Below are positions 17,114 to 25,709 of a stretch of DNA of 64,000 nucleotides, piece after piece (the first letter of the stretch is position 1; the number at the start of each line of letters is the position of its first letter). Under the pieces are notes generated by a model that searched no databases, was not told the DNA's origin, and saw nothing but the letters and a program-made list of their open reading frames with translations. The translations under genes were made by a program, and so were the position numbers. Source of the stretch: Muribaculum sp. An289. Lineage in GTDB: Bacteria; Bacteroidota; Bacteroidia; Bacteroidales; UBA932. The stretch lies in assembly GCF_002159555.1 (NCBI RefSeq), contig NZ_NFIV01000009.1, positions 31,727-95,726 of the forward strand, in the 5' to 3' direction.

Positions 17114-18145
17114 ATGTCCCATACAGTTTTAGTGACCGGAGGCGCCGGTTATATCGGTAGCCACGTGGCTGTCGAACTCATCGAGGCAGGATACGAAGTG
17201 GTTGTTGCGGACAATATGTCCAATTGCGATATGACTTGTTTCGAAGGCGTTAAAAAAGTTACCGGCCGGTCCGACATTCCTTTTTACAAGATAGACTGCT
17301 GTGATGCGGAATCCGTGGCACGGATTTTTAAAGAGTACCGAATCGATGCGCTGATACATTTCGCGGCTTTCAAGGCGGTGGGCGAATCAGTGGCGGAACC
17401 TTTGAAATATTTCAGGAATAATCTGGATTCGTTCATGACCGTGCTCGGTGCCGCGGCCGGAAACGGAGGGTGCAATGTGCTGTTTTCCTCTTCGGCTACG
17501 GTTTACGGCGAGGCGGACAGCCTGCCTGTTACGGAAAATTCTCCGCGCAAGCCGGCGACATCGCCTTACGGTGCGACCAAGCAGATGTGCGAAGATATCC
17601 TGGAACATACGGTGAAGGCGGGCATAGGCATAAAGGGTACGGCTTTGAGGTATTTCAATCCGGTAGGGGCCCATCCGTCGGCGCTTTTGGGCGAATTGCC
17701 GCGCGGGGTTCCCAACAACCTGATTCCTTATGTTACCCAGACGGCTATCGGGAAACGGGAGTGCCTGAGCATTTTCGGCGATGATTATCCGACTCCCGAC
17801 GGGACATGCCTGAGGGACTACATAGATGTGACCGACCTGGCGAAAGCCCATGTCGCGGCAGTGGGGAGAATGATAGGCGGCAAGATGAAGCGGGACTATG
17901 AAATATTCAATATCGGTACCGGTACGCCGGTTTCCGTACTTGAAATAGTGCGCACATTCGAGCAGGCCAATGGAGTAAAATTGAATTACAGGATGGCGCC
18001 GAGAAGGCCCGGGGACGTTACCGCCATTTGGGCCGACCCGTCTTTGGCTAACAGGGAGCTGGGCTGGAAGGCGGAACGCAGGCTTTCGGATACATTGGAG
18101 TCCGCGTGGGCATGGGAAAGGCACCTTGCAGGCAAAGACGATTGA
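17114..18145 (+). CDS. galE: UDP-glucose 4-epimerase
   Basis: 343 aa, the standard GalE length. It interconverts UDP-glucose and UDP-galactose with bound NAD. The Rossmann motif is GGAGYIGSH (9-17) and the catalytic set is SSSAT (~125-129) with Tyr152 and Lys156 in PYGATKQ. ALRYFNPVGAHPS is typical of GalE. The start MSHTVLVTGG is at 17114; the open frame back to 16949 is in the divergent dacB region and not credible. Confidence 0.95.
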   Translation: MSHTVLVTGGAGYIGSHVAVELIEAGYEVVVADNMSNCDMTCFEGVKKVTGRSDIPFYKIDCCDAESVARIFKEYRIDALIHFAAFKAVGESVAEPLKYFRNNLDSFMTVLGAAAGNGGCNVLFSSSATVYGEADSLPVTENSPRKPATSPYGATKQMCEDILEHTVKAGIGIKGTALRYFNPVGAHPSALLGELPRGVPNNLIPYVTQTAIGKRECLSIFGDDYPTPDGTCLRDYIDVTDLAKAHVAAVGRMIGGKMKRDYEIFNIGTGTPVSVLEIVRTFEQANGVKLNYRMAPRRPGDVTAIWADPSLANRELGWKAERRLSDTLESAWAWERHLAGKDD

Positions 18146-18190
18146 CAGGAAACAGACAAAGAACTTTTTATAAACTTAAAGTCATAAGAT

Positions 18191-18703
18191 ATGAACGGAA
18201 AGTATAAAATCGGAGACTTATATTGCGAAAACGGCTTGAAAGGTGTCGTTTTCGCGATTGAACAGGACGGACAGCATGGTAAAATCCTTTCTTTGGATGA
18301 GGCCGAACTCTCCTGGTGCCGCTCGCACGAATGGGTGAAAAAAATCGAAGTCGGGTGTTTTAATCAAAACGACGGCATGGAAAATATGAAAAAAGTGGTT
18401 TCCTTTTTCGGGTGGGAAGAAAATTATCCCGCTTTCAAATGGTGCCGCGACAAGGGCGATGCATGGTACCTTCCCGCAAAGGAGGAGCTGTCGGCCTTTG
18501 CCTTGAAAGAACGCGATGCGGTGAATGCCGGGCTTGCAGAGGCGGGCGGAACACTTATACCGAATGTCGGCGAAGCCGGCCGTTACTGGTCCTCGACTGA
18601 ATACGATGCGGCTTCGGCATGGCATGCATATATGCGTTACGGTCTTGAATATTATACTGTAAAATATCTGACATACCGCGTAAGGGCGGTGGCCAGGTTC
18701 TAA
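18191..18703 (+). CDS. DUF1566/FISUMP-like (C-type-lectin-fold) small protein
   Basis: 170 aa with no signal peptide. The C-terminal half has the DUF1566/Lcl pattern: WYLPAKEEL (~96-104), GRYWSSTEYD (~129-138) and a final YRVRAVARF. These motifs mark a C-type-lectin-like fold that is often repeated or fused in Bacteroidota surface proteins. The N-terminal half (IGDLYCENGLKGVVFAI) also fits the family. Function is unknown. It starts 45 bases after galE and could be cotranscribed with it; the lack of a signal suggests a cytoplasmic location or export by another route. Confidence 0.7.
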   Translation: MNGKYKIGDLYCENGLKGVVFAIEQDGQHGKILSLDEAELSWCRSHEWVKKIEVGCFNQNDGMENMKKVVSFFGWEENYPAFKWCRDKGDAWYLPAKEELSAFALKERDAVNAGLAEAGGTLIPNVGEAGRYWSSTEYDAASAWHAYMRYGLEYYTVKYLTYRVRAVARF

Positions 18704-18921
18704 TATCGGATTCCGGTTCGTGACAGGAACATATCAGGATGTGATGCTCCGTATCGTCTTCTCTTTAGACATTTTTGCCTATTATCTTCTTTTGCCGGCC
18801 GTACTTCAGTAATGTCCGGCAGAGTCATTTGCAAGTTTTCTTTCCTGTATGGGGATTTTGGGAGCCTCGCCGTATCTGCGTTGCCGAGCCTGGCCCACTT
18901 CCTGATGTTTTATAAGAAACT

Positions 18922-18960
18922 AAAACGGGCGGCTGTGTTTCCATAGCCCGCCCGTTTTTA
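18922..18960. terminator. Bidirectional terminator between the DUF1566-like gene and fabG
   Basis: AAAACGGGCGG and CCGCCCGTTTT-type arms flank a short loop (with CTGTG/CATAG inner pairs), followed by a T-run on the plus strand and an A-run on the left that serves the minus strand. It lies between convergent genes. The preceding 218 bases (18704-18921) show no gene or clear signal. Confidence 0.8.
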
Positions 18961-18992
18961 TTTAGGTTGTTCTGTCGTTTGTTTCCTGTTCA

Positions 18993-19739
18993 TTACATGT
19001 TCATTCCGCCGCAGCAGTGGATGACCTGTCCGCTGACGTATGACGAAAGGTCGCTTGCCAGGAATGTGGCTACATTGGCTACGTCTTCAGGCGTACCGCC
19101 CCTGCGGAGAGGAATCTTGCTTTCCCAGTCTTTCCTTACAGGCTCAGGAAGGGCTGCCGTCATGTCCGTGATGATGAAGCCCGGTGCGATAGCGTTCGCG
19201 CGGATGCCCCTTGAACCCATTTCCTTTGCAATAGATTTTGCAAGGCCGATAAGTCCGGCTTTGGAAGCGGAGTAGTTGCACTGTCCGGCATTGCCCGATA
19301 CGCCGACTACAGATGACATGTTTATGATGCTGCCTCCTTTCTGGCGTGCCATGATAGGGGTTATGGCATGTATGAAGTTGAAGGCGGATTTGAGGTTCAC
19401 GTTGATTACCGCATCCCACTGCGCCTCGCTCATACGGAGCATAAGGCCGTCCTTGGTTATGCCGGCATTGTTCACCAGGATGTCTATTTTTCCGAATTCC
19501 TTATGGATTTCCTCCACTACCTTGTGCGTTTCTTCGAAAGATGCCGCATTGGAAGCGTAGGCCTTCGCCTTTACCCCGAATGCTTCGATTTCCTTTACCG
19601 TCTGTTCGGCTGCTTCGTTTATTACAAGGTCTGTGAATGCGATGTCTGCACCTTCCGATGCATATTTGAGCGCGATTGCTTTTCCGATTCCGCGTGCCGC
19701 TCCTGTGATAAGCGCGACTTTACCAGATAATAATCCCAT
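18993..19739 (-). CDS. fabG: 3-oxoacyl-[ACP] reductase
   Basis: 248 aa. It reduces beta-ketoacyl-ACP with NADPH in fatty acid elongation. The SDR motifs are all present: TGAARGIGK cofactor loop (12-20), NNAG (~90-93), and the catalytic Ser143, Tyr156 and Lys160 in MSSVVG and YSASK. The C-terminus GQVIHCCGGMNM is FabG-like. I chose the ATG at 19739 (MGLLSGKVAL), which gives the exact family length; the open frame to 19940 crosses the promoter. It is transcribed alone. Confidence 0.95.
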   Translation of the reverse strand: MGLLSGKVALITGAARGIGKAIALKYASEGADIAFTDLVINEAAEQTVKEIEAFGVKAKAYASNAASFEETHKVVEEIHKEFGKIDILVNNAGITKDGLMLRMSEAQWDAVINVNLKSAFNFIHAITPIMARQKGGSIINMSSVVGVSGNAGQCNYSASKAGLIGLAKSIAKEMGSRGIRANAIAPGFIITDMTAALPEPVRKDWESKIPLRRGGTPEDVANVATFLASDLSSYVSGQVIHCCGGMNM

Positions 19740-19772
19740 GGTTCTGAATTTTAAATGTTCATTATTTTGCGG

Positions 19773-19780
19773 CAAAGTTA
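19773..19780 (-). promoter_or_regulatory. Promoter -7 element before fabG
   Basis: The minus strand reads TAACTTTG followed by CC. It is 34 bases upstream of the fabG ATG and supports that start. Confidence 0.6.
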
Positions 19781-19804
19781 TATAATTTTCCGTGAAAATC
19801 TCCG

Positions 19805-19812
19805 TATTTTTG
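19805..19812 (+). promoter_or_regulatory. Promoter -7 element before the 19837 gene
   Basis: TATTTTTG followed by CCC lies 25 bases before the ATG at 19837. It argues against the upstream in-frame ATG at 19792. Confidence 0.6.
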
Positions 19813-19836
19813 CCCGAGGTCATTTTATGTAGCGGT

Positions 19837-20949
19837 ATGAAGGCTTTTCCTGCATGTATTAAAATTTTTCTGAAAACCGTATTATGGGCCGCTGTGGTTT
19901 CGGTCGTGCTCGTGCTTGTTTTCCTGGCGGTCGGGGCCATGACGGATTTCCGTCCCGGAGACAGGGAGCCGGTGTGTGAGTATGCCGGAGCGGGGCTTTG
20001 CGGTTCCTCCGGGGGTTATTCCGGCGTTGCGGTTCCGGAATCCGGGAAAATCATTCCGGATACGCTGAAAATAGTCACATGGAACATCGGTTACGGCGGC
20101 CTGGGTGACGATATGGATTTTTTCTATGATGGAGGGACGAGGATGAGATGCAGCGAGGAACGTACCCGTGAAAACCTTGCCGCCATTGTCTGTGAACTGA
20201 AGTCGATGGATGCGGACATATATCTGTTGCAGGAAGTGGACGAGGCTTCCCGCAGGTCGTACATGATAAATGAATTGGAGCTGTTGCGCGAGGCTTTTCC
20301 GGACTACTGTCTGTATTTCGCGTACAATTACAAAAGTTTTTTTGTCCCCATACCTCTTTCCAATCCGTTGGGCAAGGTGTCGAGCGGTGTCGCGATACTG
20401 AGCAGATACCGTCCAGAGAAGGTGGAACGGCTTTCCTATCCTTCACGTTTTCCCTTTCCTGTCAGCATGTTCAATCTGAAACGTTGCCTGCTGGCCGCCG
20501 GGTATCGCCTTCCTGACGGAAGCAGGCTCGTGATAGGGAATACGCACAATACGGCCTACGATACGGGAGGCATGCGTTTGCAGGAAACGGATTTCCTTGC
20601 CGGCTGGGCCGATTCGCTGTGCAGGGAAGGGGCCGTAGTGCTTGTGGGAGGGGACTGGAACCAGTATCCGCCGGGTTATGTCCCGTCTGAAGAAGAGACA
20701 TCCAATCCGCATTTTGCCGTAGCCCCGTTGGATTTGTCCGGACTGGGCTCCTGCGGCCGTGTGGTTTATGATACGGATGAAAAGACGTTGAGGTATCTGG
20801 ACAGGCCTTTCAGCGAAGGCCCGGTGCAGAGCGTTACGGATTATTTCTTCATATCCGGCGGTCTTCATGCGGGGCAGGCGGAAGTCTGCGGCAATTCCGG
20901 TTTCAGGCATGGCGACCACAGGCCCGTTGAAGTCAATATCGTTTTGTGA
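19837..20949 (+). CDS. Membrane-anchored endonuclease/exonuclease/phosphatase (EEP) family protein
   Basis: 370 aa. One N-terminal membrane segment (~12-35) is followed by an EEP (DNase I-like) hydrolase domain: TWNIGYGG, LLQEVDE (metal-binding Glu), GNTHNT, GGDWNQYP (Asp/Asn pair), DYFFISGG and the final HGDHRPVEVN. All catalytic positions of the fold are present. The family covers nucleases, phosphodiesterases and lipid phosphatases, so the substrate cannot be named. It has its own promoter and faces the noncoding repeat region downstream. Confidence 0.85.
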   Translation: MKAFPACIKIFLKTVLWAAVVSVVLVLVFLAVGAMTDFRPGDREPVCEYAGAGLCGSSGGYSGVAVPESGKIIPDTLKIVTWNIGYGGLGDDMDFFYDGGTRMRCSEERTRENLAAIVCELKSMDADIYLLQEVDEASRRSYMINELELLREAFPDYCLYFAYNYKSFFVPIPLSNPLGKVSSGVAILSRYRPEKVERLSYPSRFPFPVSMFNLKRCLLAAGYRLPDGSRLVIGNTHNTAYDTGGMRLQETDFLAGWADSLCREGAVVLVGGDWNQYPPGYVPSEEETSNPHFAVAPLDLSGLGSCGRVVYDTDEKTLRYLDRPFSEGPVQSVTDYFFISGGLHAGQAEVCGNSGFRHGDHRPVEVNIVL

Positions 20950-21024
20950 GCGGTCCTTTTTTGTGCGGTCCATTTTGTGAGCGGCCCCGTTTTTCATCCC
21001 ATGTCCATCTTACTAATTTTAAAC

Positions 21025-21381
21025 GTATTGATAATCAGTGATTTGTAAAAAAAATATGGGCTGGCTTTGGGTGCTTTCTGAGGTACCCAAAAGCAGCGAC
21101 TGTTTTAGTAAAATGTTGGTTATCAATATGTTGTAAAAACGATAGTTGGCTGTGGGGTTGAAAAATATACCGACAAAGTTTGGAGCGAGTCGAATTTTGT
21201 TAAATTATTTAAAATCAGCGACTTATAAAAATTTAACTCGCTTTTGAGGGGTGTGCGGACATGGTCGAAAGCGAGTTGTATTTTCTTAAATAATTGATAA
21301 TTAGGCATTTGTGAATATTTTACTCGCTTCGAAGTCTGACGGAGGGAAAGTGAACCGTTTGTCGCGAATTTTCATCCGCCA
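21025..21381. repeat. Degenerate repeat array with palindromic spacers
   Basis: The 1,078-base gap from 20950 to 22027 has no credible gene. In its left part an AT-rich motif close to ATTGATAATCAGTGATTTGTAAAA recurs at about 21025, 21114, 21199 and 21288, a spacing of 85-90 bases. Two of the intervening spacers are inverted repeats: a CTTTGGGT/ACCCAAAAG pair at ~21064-21094, and AACTCGCTTT (21234-21243) with AAAGCGAGTT (21268-21277). The pattern resembles REP/BIME-type intergenic repeats. Confidence 0.6.
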
Positions 21382-21655
21382 TTTGGGGAAAGTTTTCCAT
21401 GTAATTTGGAACAGTCGGTGCATGATAATTTTGAATACATTGATAATCAAGTGATTAGTAAAACGAATGCACATTTCGAAAGTTTTAAACGGCCGAAATG
21501 TGTACTTGAATTTTTAGTGTATTGATATTCAGTTTGTTATAAAATTGTCTGCACCCGGACTTCCGTTATGTTCACTTATTTGTATCCGGAGAGTGCATTC
21601 CCAGTCCGTTCTTCCCGGAAAGTGGACCATTGCCGCGAATAAGTGACACTTTCCC
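21382..21655. repeat. Composite palindromic element, copy A
   Basis: Positions 21382-21564 are a diverged inverted copy of 33058-33240 (183 bases each). The core is a palindrome, ATGCACATTTCG with CGAAATGTGTAC, flanked by copies of the ATTGATAATCA motif at ~21437 and ~21519. A further hairpin follows, with GGAAAGTG (21617-21624) and CACTTTCC (21647-21654), that also has counterparts next to copy B. Noncoding; possibly a nonautonomous mobile element. Confidence 0.65.
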
Positions 21656-21666
21656 TTAATACGAGG

Positions 21667-21814
21667 CTCTCGGCTTCTGCGATATTTGCCTGACGGCAGA
21701 AATACTGTTGCGCCTCGGCGTAACAAATAAATTTGTTATGCTCTCGGCTTCTGCGATATTTGCCTGACGGCAGAAATACTGTTGCGCCTCGGCGTAACAA
21801 ATAAATTTGTTATG
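21667..21814 (+). repeat. Perfect 74-bp tandem duplication
   Basis: Two identical 74-base units, 21667-21740 and 21741-21814. Each unit begins CTCTCGGCTTCTGCGATATT and contains CTGACGGCAG and the palindrome AACAAATAAATTTGTT. The right end of each unit leads straight into the next CTCTCGGCTTCT. Short minus-strand frames run through it but have no coding character. Confidence 0.9.
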
Positions 21815-21998
21815 CTCTCGGCTTCTGCGATATTCGGCTACGCCGGAAATACGGTTCACGCCTCGGCAATGCAAGCCCGGCGGCTTGCATTGCATGTTCC
21901 GCCCGTTGTATCCGTGAGTCCAAGGCCTTCCGTCTCCTCCGGACGAAACATGCCAATGCAAATTCATTTGCATTGCTCTCGGCTTCTGCGTATATTTG
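21815..21998 (+). repeat. Diverged 74-bp-type units ending in the ahcY promoter
   Basis: A third unit begins at 21815 with the same CTCTCGGCTTCTGCGATATT start but then diverges, carrying a different palindrome (AATGCAAGCC / GGCTTGCATT). A second palindrome, AATGCAAAT / ATTTGCATT, precedes a fourth CTCTCGGCTTCTGCG at 21976. This last copy continues as TATATTTG, a perfect -7 element. Confidence 0.75.
21991..21998 (+). promoter_or_regulatory. Promoter -7 element before ahcY
   Basis: TATATTTG followed by C lies 29 bases before the ahcY ATG. It is part of the repeat family, so the promoter of ahcY appears to be supplied by the repeat. Confidence 0.65.
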
Positions 21999-22027
21999 CA
22001 AATTGAATTTTAATACTATAACATATA

Positions 22028-23284
22028 ATGGCAAGTGAGATAAGAAATGCCGCGCTTTGGGAAAGCGGCGAGATGAAAATACAGTGGGTAAAGCAGAATA
22101 TGCCCCTCCTGAGAGCTTTGGAAGAAGAGTTTTCCGCGGATAAGCCTTTTAAGGGCTTGCGCGTGGCCTTGTCGGTGCATTTGGAGGCGAAGACGGCCTA
22201 CCTTTGCAAGGTACTTGCTGCCGGCGGGGCTGAAATGTATGTTACCGGAAGCAACCCTCTTTCGACACAGGACGATGTAGCCGCAGCCCTTGTCCATGCC
22301 GGGCTTAACGTGTTTGCATGGCACGGTGCTACCGAAGAGGAATACGGCAGGCATATTTCCCGTGTAATCGAGGCCGCTCCAAATATCATTATCGATGACG
22401 GAGGGGATTTGGTGCACACCATCCATATGAAATATCCGGAACTTGTTCCCGGTGTCATAGGCGGTTGCGAAGAAACCACGACCGGGATACTGAGGCTGAT
22501 TGCGATGAACCGCGAGCAGATGCTCAAATTCCCTATGGTACTTGTCAACAATGCGGACTGCAAGCACCTTTTCGACAACCGTTACGGCACGGGGCAGTCT
22601 GTGTGGGACGGCATAAACCGTACAACCAATCTTATAGTGGCCGGCAAGAAGGTCGTGGTGGCAGGTTATGGCTGGTGCGGCAAGGGAGTGGCGATGAGGG
22701 CTAAAGGCCTTGGTGCGGAAGTCATTGTTACGGAGATAGATCCGGTCAAGGCTCTTGAAGCTATGATGGACGGTTTCGAGGTCATGAAAATGAACAAGGC
22801 GGCAGAAGTCGGGGACTTCTTCGTCACGGTGACAGGTTGCAATGATGTCATAACCGAAAAGGACTTCATGAAGATGAAAGACGGTGCAATCTGCTGTAAT
22901 GCAGGCCATTTCGATTGCGAAGTGGATGTCGCAGGGTTGCGTAAGATATCCGTGCGCAGCTGGCAGGCAAGGAACAATATCATGGGATATGAGCTTCCGA
23001 ACGGCCGCAGCGTGTATGTGATTGCGGAAGGCAGGCTTGTGAACCTTGCCGCCGGGGACGGACATCCGGCGGAAATCATGGACATGAGTTTCGCTATCCA
23101 GGCTTTGAGCGCACTTTGGCTTGTCAAGCACGGAACGAAAGGCAGGATGCTCGGAAACATGGTCGTGTCTGTCCCTGAAGAGATAGACAAGAGAGTGGCC
23201 GTCATGGAACTGAAGTCCCGCGGACTTGAAATAGATACGCTGACTGTAGATCAGGAGAGGTATCTTAACGGCTGGCGGGAATAG
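22028..23284 (+). CDS. ahcY: Adenosylhomocysteinase (SAH hydrolase)
   Basis: 418 aa. It hydrolyses S-adenosylhomocysteine to adenosine and homocysteine with tightly bound NAD, recycling the product of SAM methylations. Substrate-domain motifs are NPLSTQDDVAAAL (~76-88), IIDDGGDLVH (~121-130), GGCEETTTG (~145-153) and NNADCKHLFDN, with the expected Lys179/Asp183 pair. The NAD loop is GYGWCGKG (213-220). The C-terminus ends RYLNGWRE, as in the shorter SAHH form, and lacks the KxxxYRY tail of the long form. Promoter supplied by the upstream repeat. Confidence 0.94.
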   Translation: MASEIRNAALWESGEMKIQWVKQNMPLLRALEEEFSADKPFKGLRVALSVHLEAKTAYLCKVLAAGGAEMYVTGSNPLSTQDDVAAALVHAGLNVFAWHGATEEEYGRHISRVIEAAPNIIIDDGGDLVHTIHMKYPELVPGVIGGCEETTTGILRLIAMNREQMLKFPMVLVNNADCKHLFDNRYGTGQSVWDGINRTTNLIVAGKKVVVAGYGWCGKGVAMRAKGLGAEVIVTEIDPVKALEAMMDGFEVMKMNKAAEVGDFFVTVTGCNDVITEKDFMKMKDGAICCNAGHFDCEVDVAGLRKISVRSWQARNNIMGYELPNGRSVYVIAEGRLVNLAAGDGHPAEIMDMSFAIQALSALWLVKHGTKGRMLGNMVVSVPEEIDKRVAVMELKSRGLEIDTLTVDQERYLNGWRE

Positions 23285-23415
23285 GGTTCCGTATCCGACT
23301 CGGCTTCGGCACCGCTGTGCCGGGAGGGTTAAGTAATCCAGTTCATGTCCGGCCGCCGGTATGTAGCCGGTATGTAAGAAGGAAAATATAATTGTTATAG
23401 AACATAGAGGATTTT

Positions 23416-25023
23416 ATGAAACAGAAACTTTTGTTGTTGGGAGACGAAGCTATAGCCCTCGCTGCCATAAATTCAGGTATAGCCGGTGTTTATGCTTATC
23501 CGGGCACGCCTTCCACTGAGATTACCGAATTTATCCAGGGCAATAAAAAGGCCAGGGAAAACGGAGTGCACAGCAAATGGTGTACTAATGAAAAGACTGC
23601 CATGGAAGCCGCTCTCGGAGTGTCTTACGTGGGAAGGAGGGCGATTGTCTGCATGAAACATGTGGGAATGAACGTCGCTGCCGACGCCTTTGTCAATTCC
23701 GGCATTACCGGAGCTAACGGAGGCGTGCTCGTGATAGCGGCCGACGACCCTTCGATGCACTCGTCGCAGAATGAACAGGATTCGAGATTTTATGGAAAAT
23801 TCGCGTTCATACCTGTTCTGGAGCCTTCCAATCAGCAGGAGGCATACGATATGACACGCTTCGGCCTTGAACTTTCCGAGAAAATGCGCACTCCAGTGCT
23901 TATGAGGATAACGACGAGGATGGCGCATTCGAGGGCTGTCGTGGAAGTGGACGACGAAATTGAAAAACATGTGACAATCAAGTTTCCGGATACCCAGTGG
24001 GTGCTTCTTCCTGCAATATCTAAAAAGAGGTATGTCGAAGTGCTTGCCAACTATGACAAACTGGAAGAGATGGCGGATTCGAGCATTTACAACAAATTCA
24101 TCGACGGTCCGGATCATTCGATGGGTATCATAACCTGCGGAATTGCCTACAACTATCTCATGGAAAACATGAAGGACGGTTGCAGGTATCCTGTCCTGAA
24201 GATTTCGCAGTATCCTTTCCCTAAGGCACTTATCAAAAAGATAGTTGACGAGTGCGAGAAAGTACTTGTTCTTGAAGAAGGCCAGCCTTTCCTTGAGGAA
24301 TACCTGCGCGGCATCCTCGATGAGGGCAAGAAGGTAATGGGGCGCATTACCGGCGAAGTTCCACGGACCGGCGAATTGAATGCCGACTACATCAAACCTG
24401 CACTCGGGCTCGGCGAAGTCCCTTCCGAGGCAATACCTCAGGTAGTTGTGAACCGTCCTCCTGCATTATGCCAGGGTTGCGGCCACAGGGATGTATACAC
24501 TGCCCTTAACAAAGTTCTTGAAGAGTATCCTAACCATAGGGTATTCAGCGATATAGGCTGTTATACGCTCGGAGCCCTTCCACCGTTCCGCGCAATCCAT
24601 TCCTGCGTTGACATGGGAGCTTCCATTACAATGGCCAAAGGAGCGGCAGATGCCGGCCTCTTCCCTTCCGTTGCAGTCATTGGAGACTCAACATTCACCC
24701 ATTCGGGCATAACCGGACTTCTTGATGCTGCAAACTCCAATGCGAATGTAACCATAGTCATATCCGACAACCTTACCACCGGCATGACAGGCGGTCAGGA
24801 CTCGGCAGGCACCGGGAAACTCGAACAGATTTGCGAGGCCGTAGGAGTGGCCAAAGAGCATATCCGTGTAGTCGTCCCTCTTGCGAAGAACCTTCCTGAA
24901 ATAGAGAATGTAATCCGCGAAGAGATTGAATACAAGGGAGTTTCGGTTATTATCCCTCGCCGCGAATGCATACAGACTTATAGCAGGAAAGCCCGTCTCA
25001 AAAAAGCCGAGGCTTCAAAATAA
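23416..25023 (+). CDS. iorA: Indolepyruvate:ferredoxin oxidoreductase, alpha subunit
   Basis: 535 aa. With IorB it oxidatively decarboxylates aryl-2-oxoacids from aromatic amino acids to aryl-acetyl-CoA, reducing ferredoxin. The N-terminal pyrimidine-type domain has AYPGTPSTEITEF and the GANGGVLVIAADDPSMHSSQ region. The TPP domain has CQGCGHRDVYTAL (~353-365), DIGCYTLGALPPF and TTGMTGGQDSAGTG. It ends soon after the TPP domain: the C-terminal two-[4Fe-4S] ferredoxin domain found in longer IorA proteins (~600+ aa) is missing. iorB follows 46 bases later. No clear promoter is visible in the 131-base gap upstream. Confidence 0.93.
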   Translation: MKQKLLLLGDEAIALAAINSGIAGVYAYPGTPSTEITEFIQGNKKARENGVHSKWCTNEKTAMEAALGVSYVGRRAIVCMKHVGMNVAADAFVNSGITGANGGVLVIAADDPSMHSSQNEQDSRFYGKFAFIPVLEPSNQQEAYDMTRFGLELSEKMRTPVLMRITTRMAHSRAVVEVDDEIEKHVTIKFPDTQWVLLPAISKKRYVEVLANYDKLEEMADSSIYNKFIDGPDHSMGIITCGIAYNYLMENMKDGCRYPVLKISQYPFPKALIKKIVDECEKVLVLEEGQPFLEEYLRGILDEGKKVMGRITGEVPRTGELNADYIKPALGLGEVPSEAIPQVVVNRPPALCQGCGHRDVYTALNKVLEEYPNHRVFSDIGCYTLGALPPFRAIHSCVDMGASITMAKGAADAGLFPSVAVIGDSTFTHSGITGLLDAANSNANVTIVISDNLTTGMTGGQDSAGTGKLEQICEAVGVAKEHIRVVVPLAKNLPEIENVIREEIEYKGVSVIIPRRECIQTYSRKARLKKAEASK

Positions 25024-25069
25024 TGCTGCGGACGGTTTTTAATTTTTCAACGAAGTAAAATTTATAGAT

Positions 25070-25648
25070 ATGAAAAAAGATATAATTTTGGCAGGCGTAG
25101 GCGGTCAGGGTATCCTGTCGATTGCCACAATCATAGGCGAGGCCGCACTTCACGAAGGTCTGAAAATCAAGCAGGCCGAAGTCCACGGTATGAGCCAGAG
25201 GGGAGGAGATGTCCAGTCGAACCTGAGGATTTCCTCTGAACCTATTTTGTCCGACCTTATTCCGCTTAAAGGTGCCGATATAATCATTTCCCTGGAGCCG
25301 ATGGAGGCATTGAGGTACATGCCGTATCTTGCTTCGGACGGGTGGATTGTCACCAACTCGGTTCCGTTTGTCAATATTCCGAATTATCCGGAACTTGACA
25401 ACGTCATGGCCGAGCTTTCCAAGGTGAAGAACCTCGTCATGCTCGATGTCGATACCATAGCAAAGGACTGCGGGAACTCCCGTGCGGCAAACATGGTGCT
25501 CCTCGGAGCGGCTTCTCCGTTCCTCGGCATGGAAGCCAAGAATATCGAAGACGGCATAGAGCGCATCTTCGGCCGTAAGGGCGCAGACATCGTAGAACTG
25601 AACATCAAGGCTCTGCGTGCCGGAAGGGCGGTCGCGGAACAGAAATAA
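25070..25648 (+). CDS. iorB: Indolepyruvate:ferredoxin oxidoreductase, beta subunit
   Basis: 192 aa, the gamma-type (POR_N-like) 2-oxoacid oxidoreductase domain: ILAGVGGQGILSIATIIG at the N-terminus, then VHGMSQRGGDVQSNLRIS (~42-59), the conserved CoA/oxoacid-side motif. It pairs with IorA directly upstream, and a strong hairpin terminator follows. This is the usual iorAB arrangement. Confidence 0.94.
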   Translation: MKKDIILAGVGGQGILSIATIIGEAALHEGLKIKQAEVHGMSQRGGDVQSNLRISSEPILSDLIPLKGADIIISLEPMEALRYMPYLASDGWIVTNSVPFVNIPNYPELDNVMAELSKVKNLVMLDVDTIAKDCGNSRAANMVLLGAASPFLGMEAKNIEDGIERIFGRKGADIVELNIKALRAGRAVAEQK

Positions 25649-25669
25649 ACAGGAAACATTGTCCAAGGT

Positions 25670-25703
25670 ACATGGGAGGGATTATTCCCTCCTATGTTTT
25701 TTG
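25670..25703 (+). terminator. Rho-independent terminator after iorB
   Basis: ACATGGGAGGGA pairs with TCCCTCCTATGT across a four-base loop, followed by a T-run. It ends just before the ATG of the TPR regulator at 25710, so readthrough would be needed for cotranscription. Confidence 0.85.
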
Positions 25704-25709
25704 ACTTTT

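Noticed and set aside
21025..21814. Possible CRISPR array
   Set aside because: Repeats are degenerate, spacing is 74-90 bases, spacers are palindromic or identical, and no cas genes are present.
21999..22027. SAH or SAM riboswitch before ahcY
   Set aside because: Only ~30 bases separate the -7 element from the ATG, too little for a riboswitch; upstream hairpins belong to the repeat family.
21576..22034. Short minus-strand frames through the 74-bp repeats
   Set aside because: They arise from the repeat period and encode the same low-value peptide repeatedly; no start context or homology.
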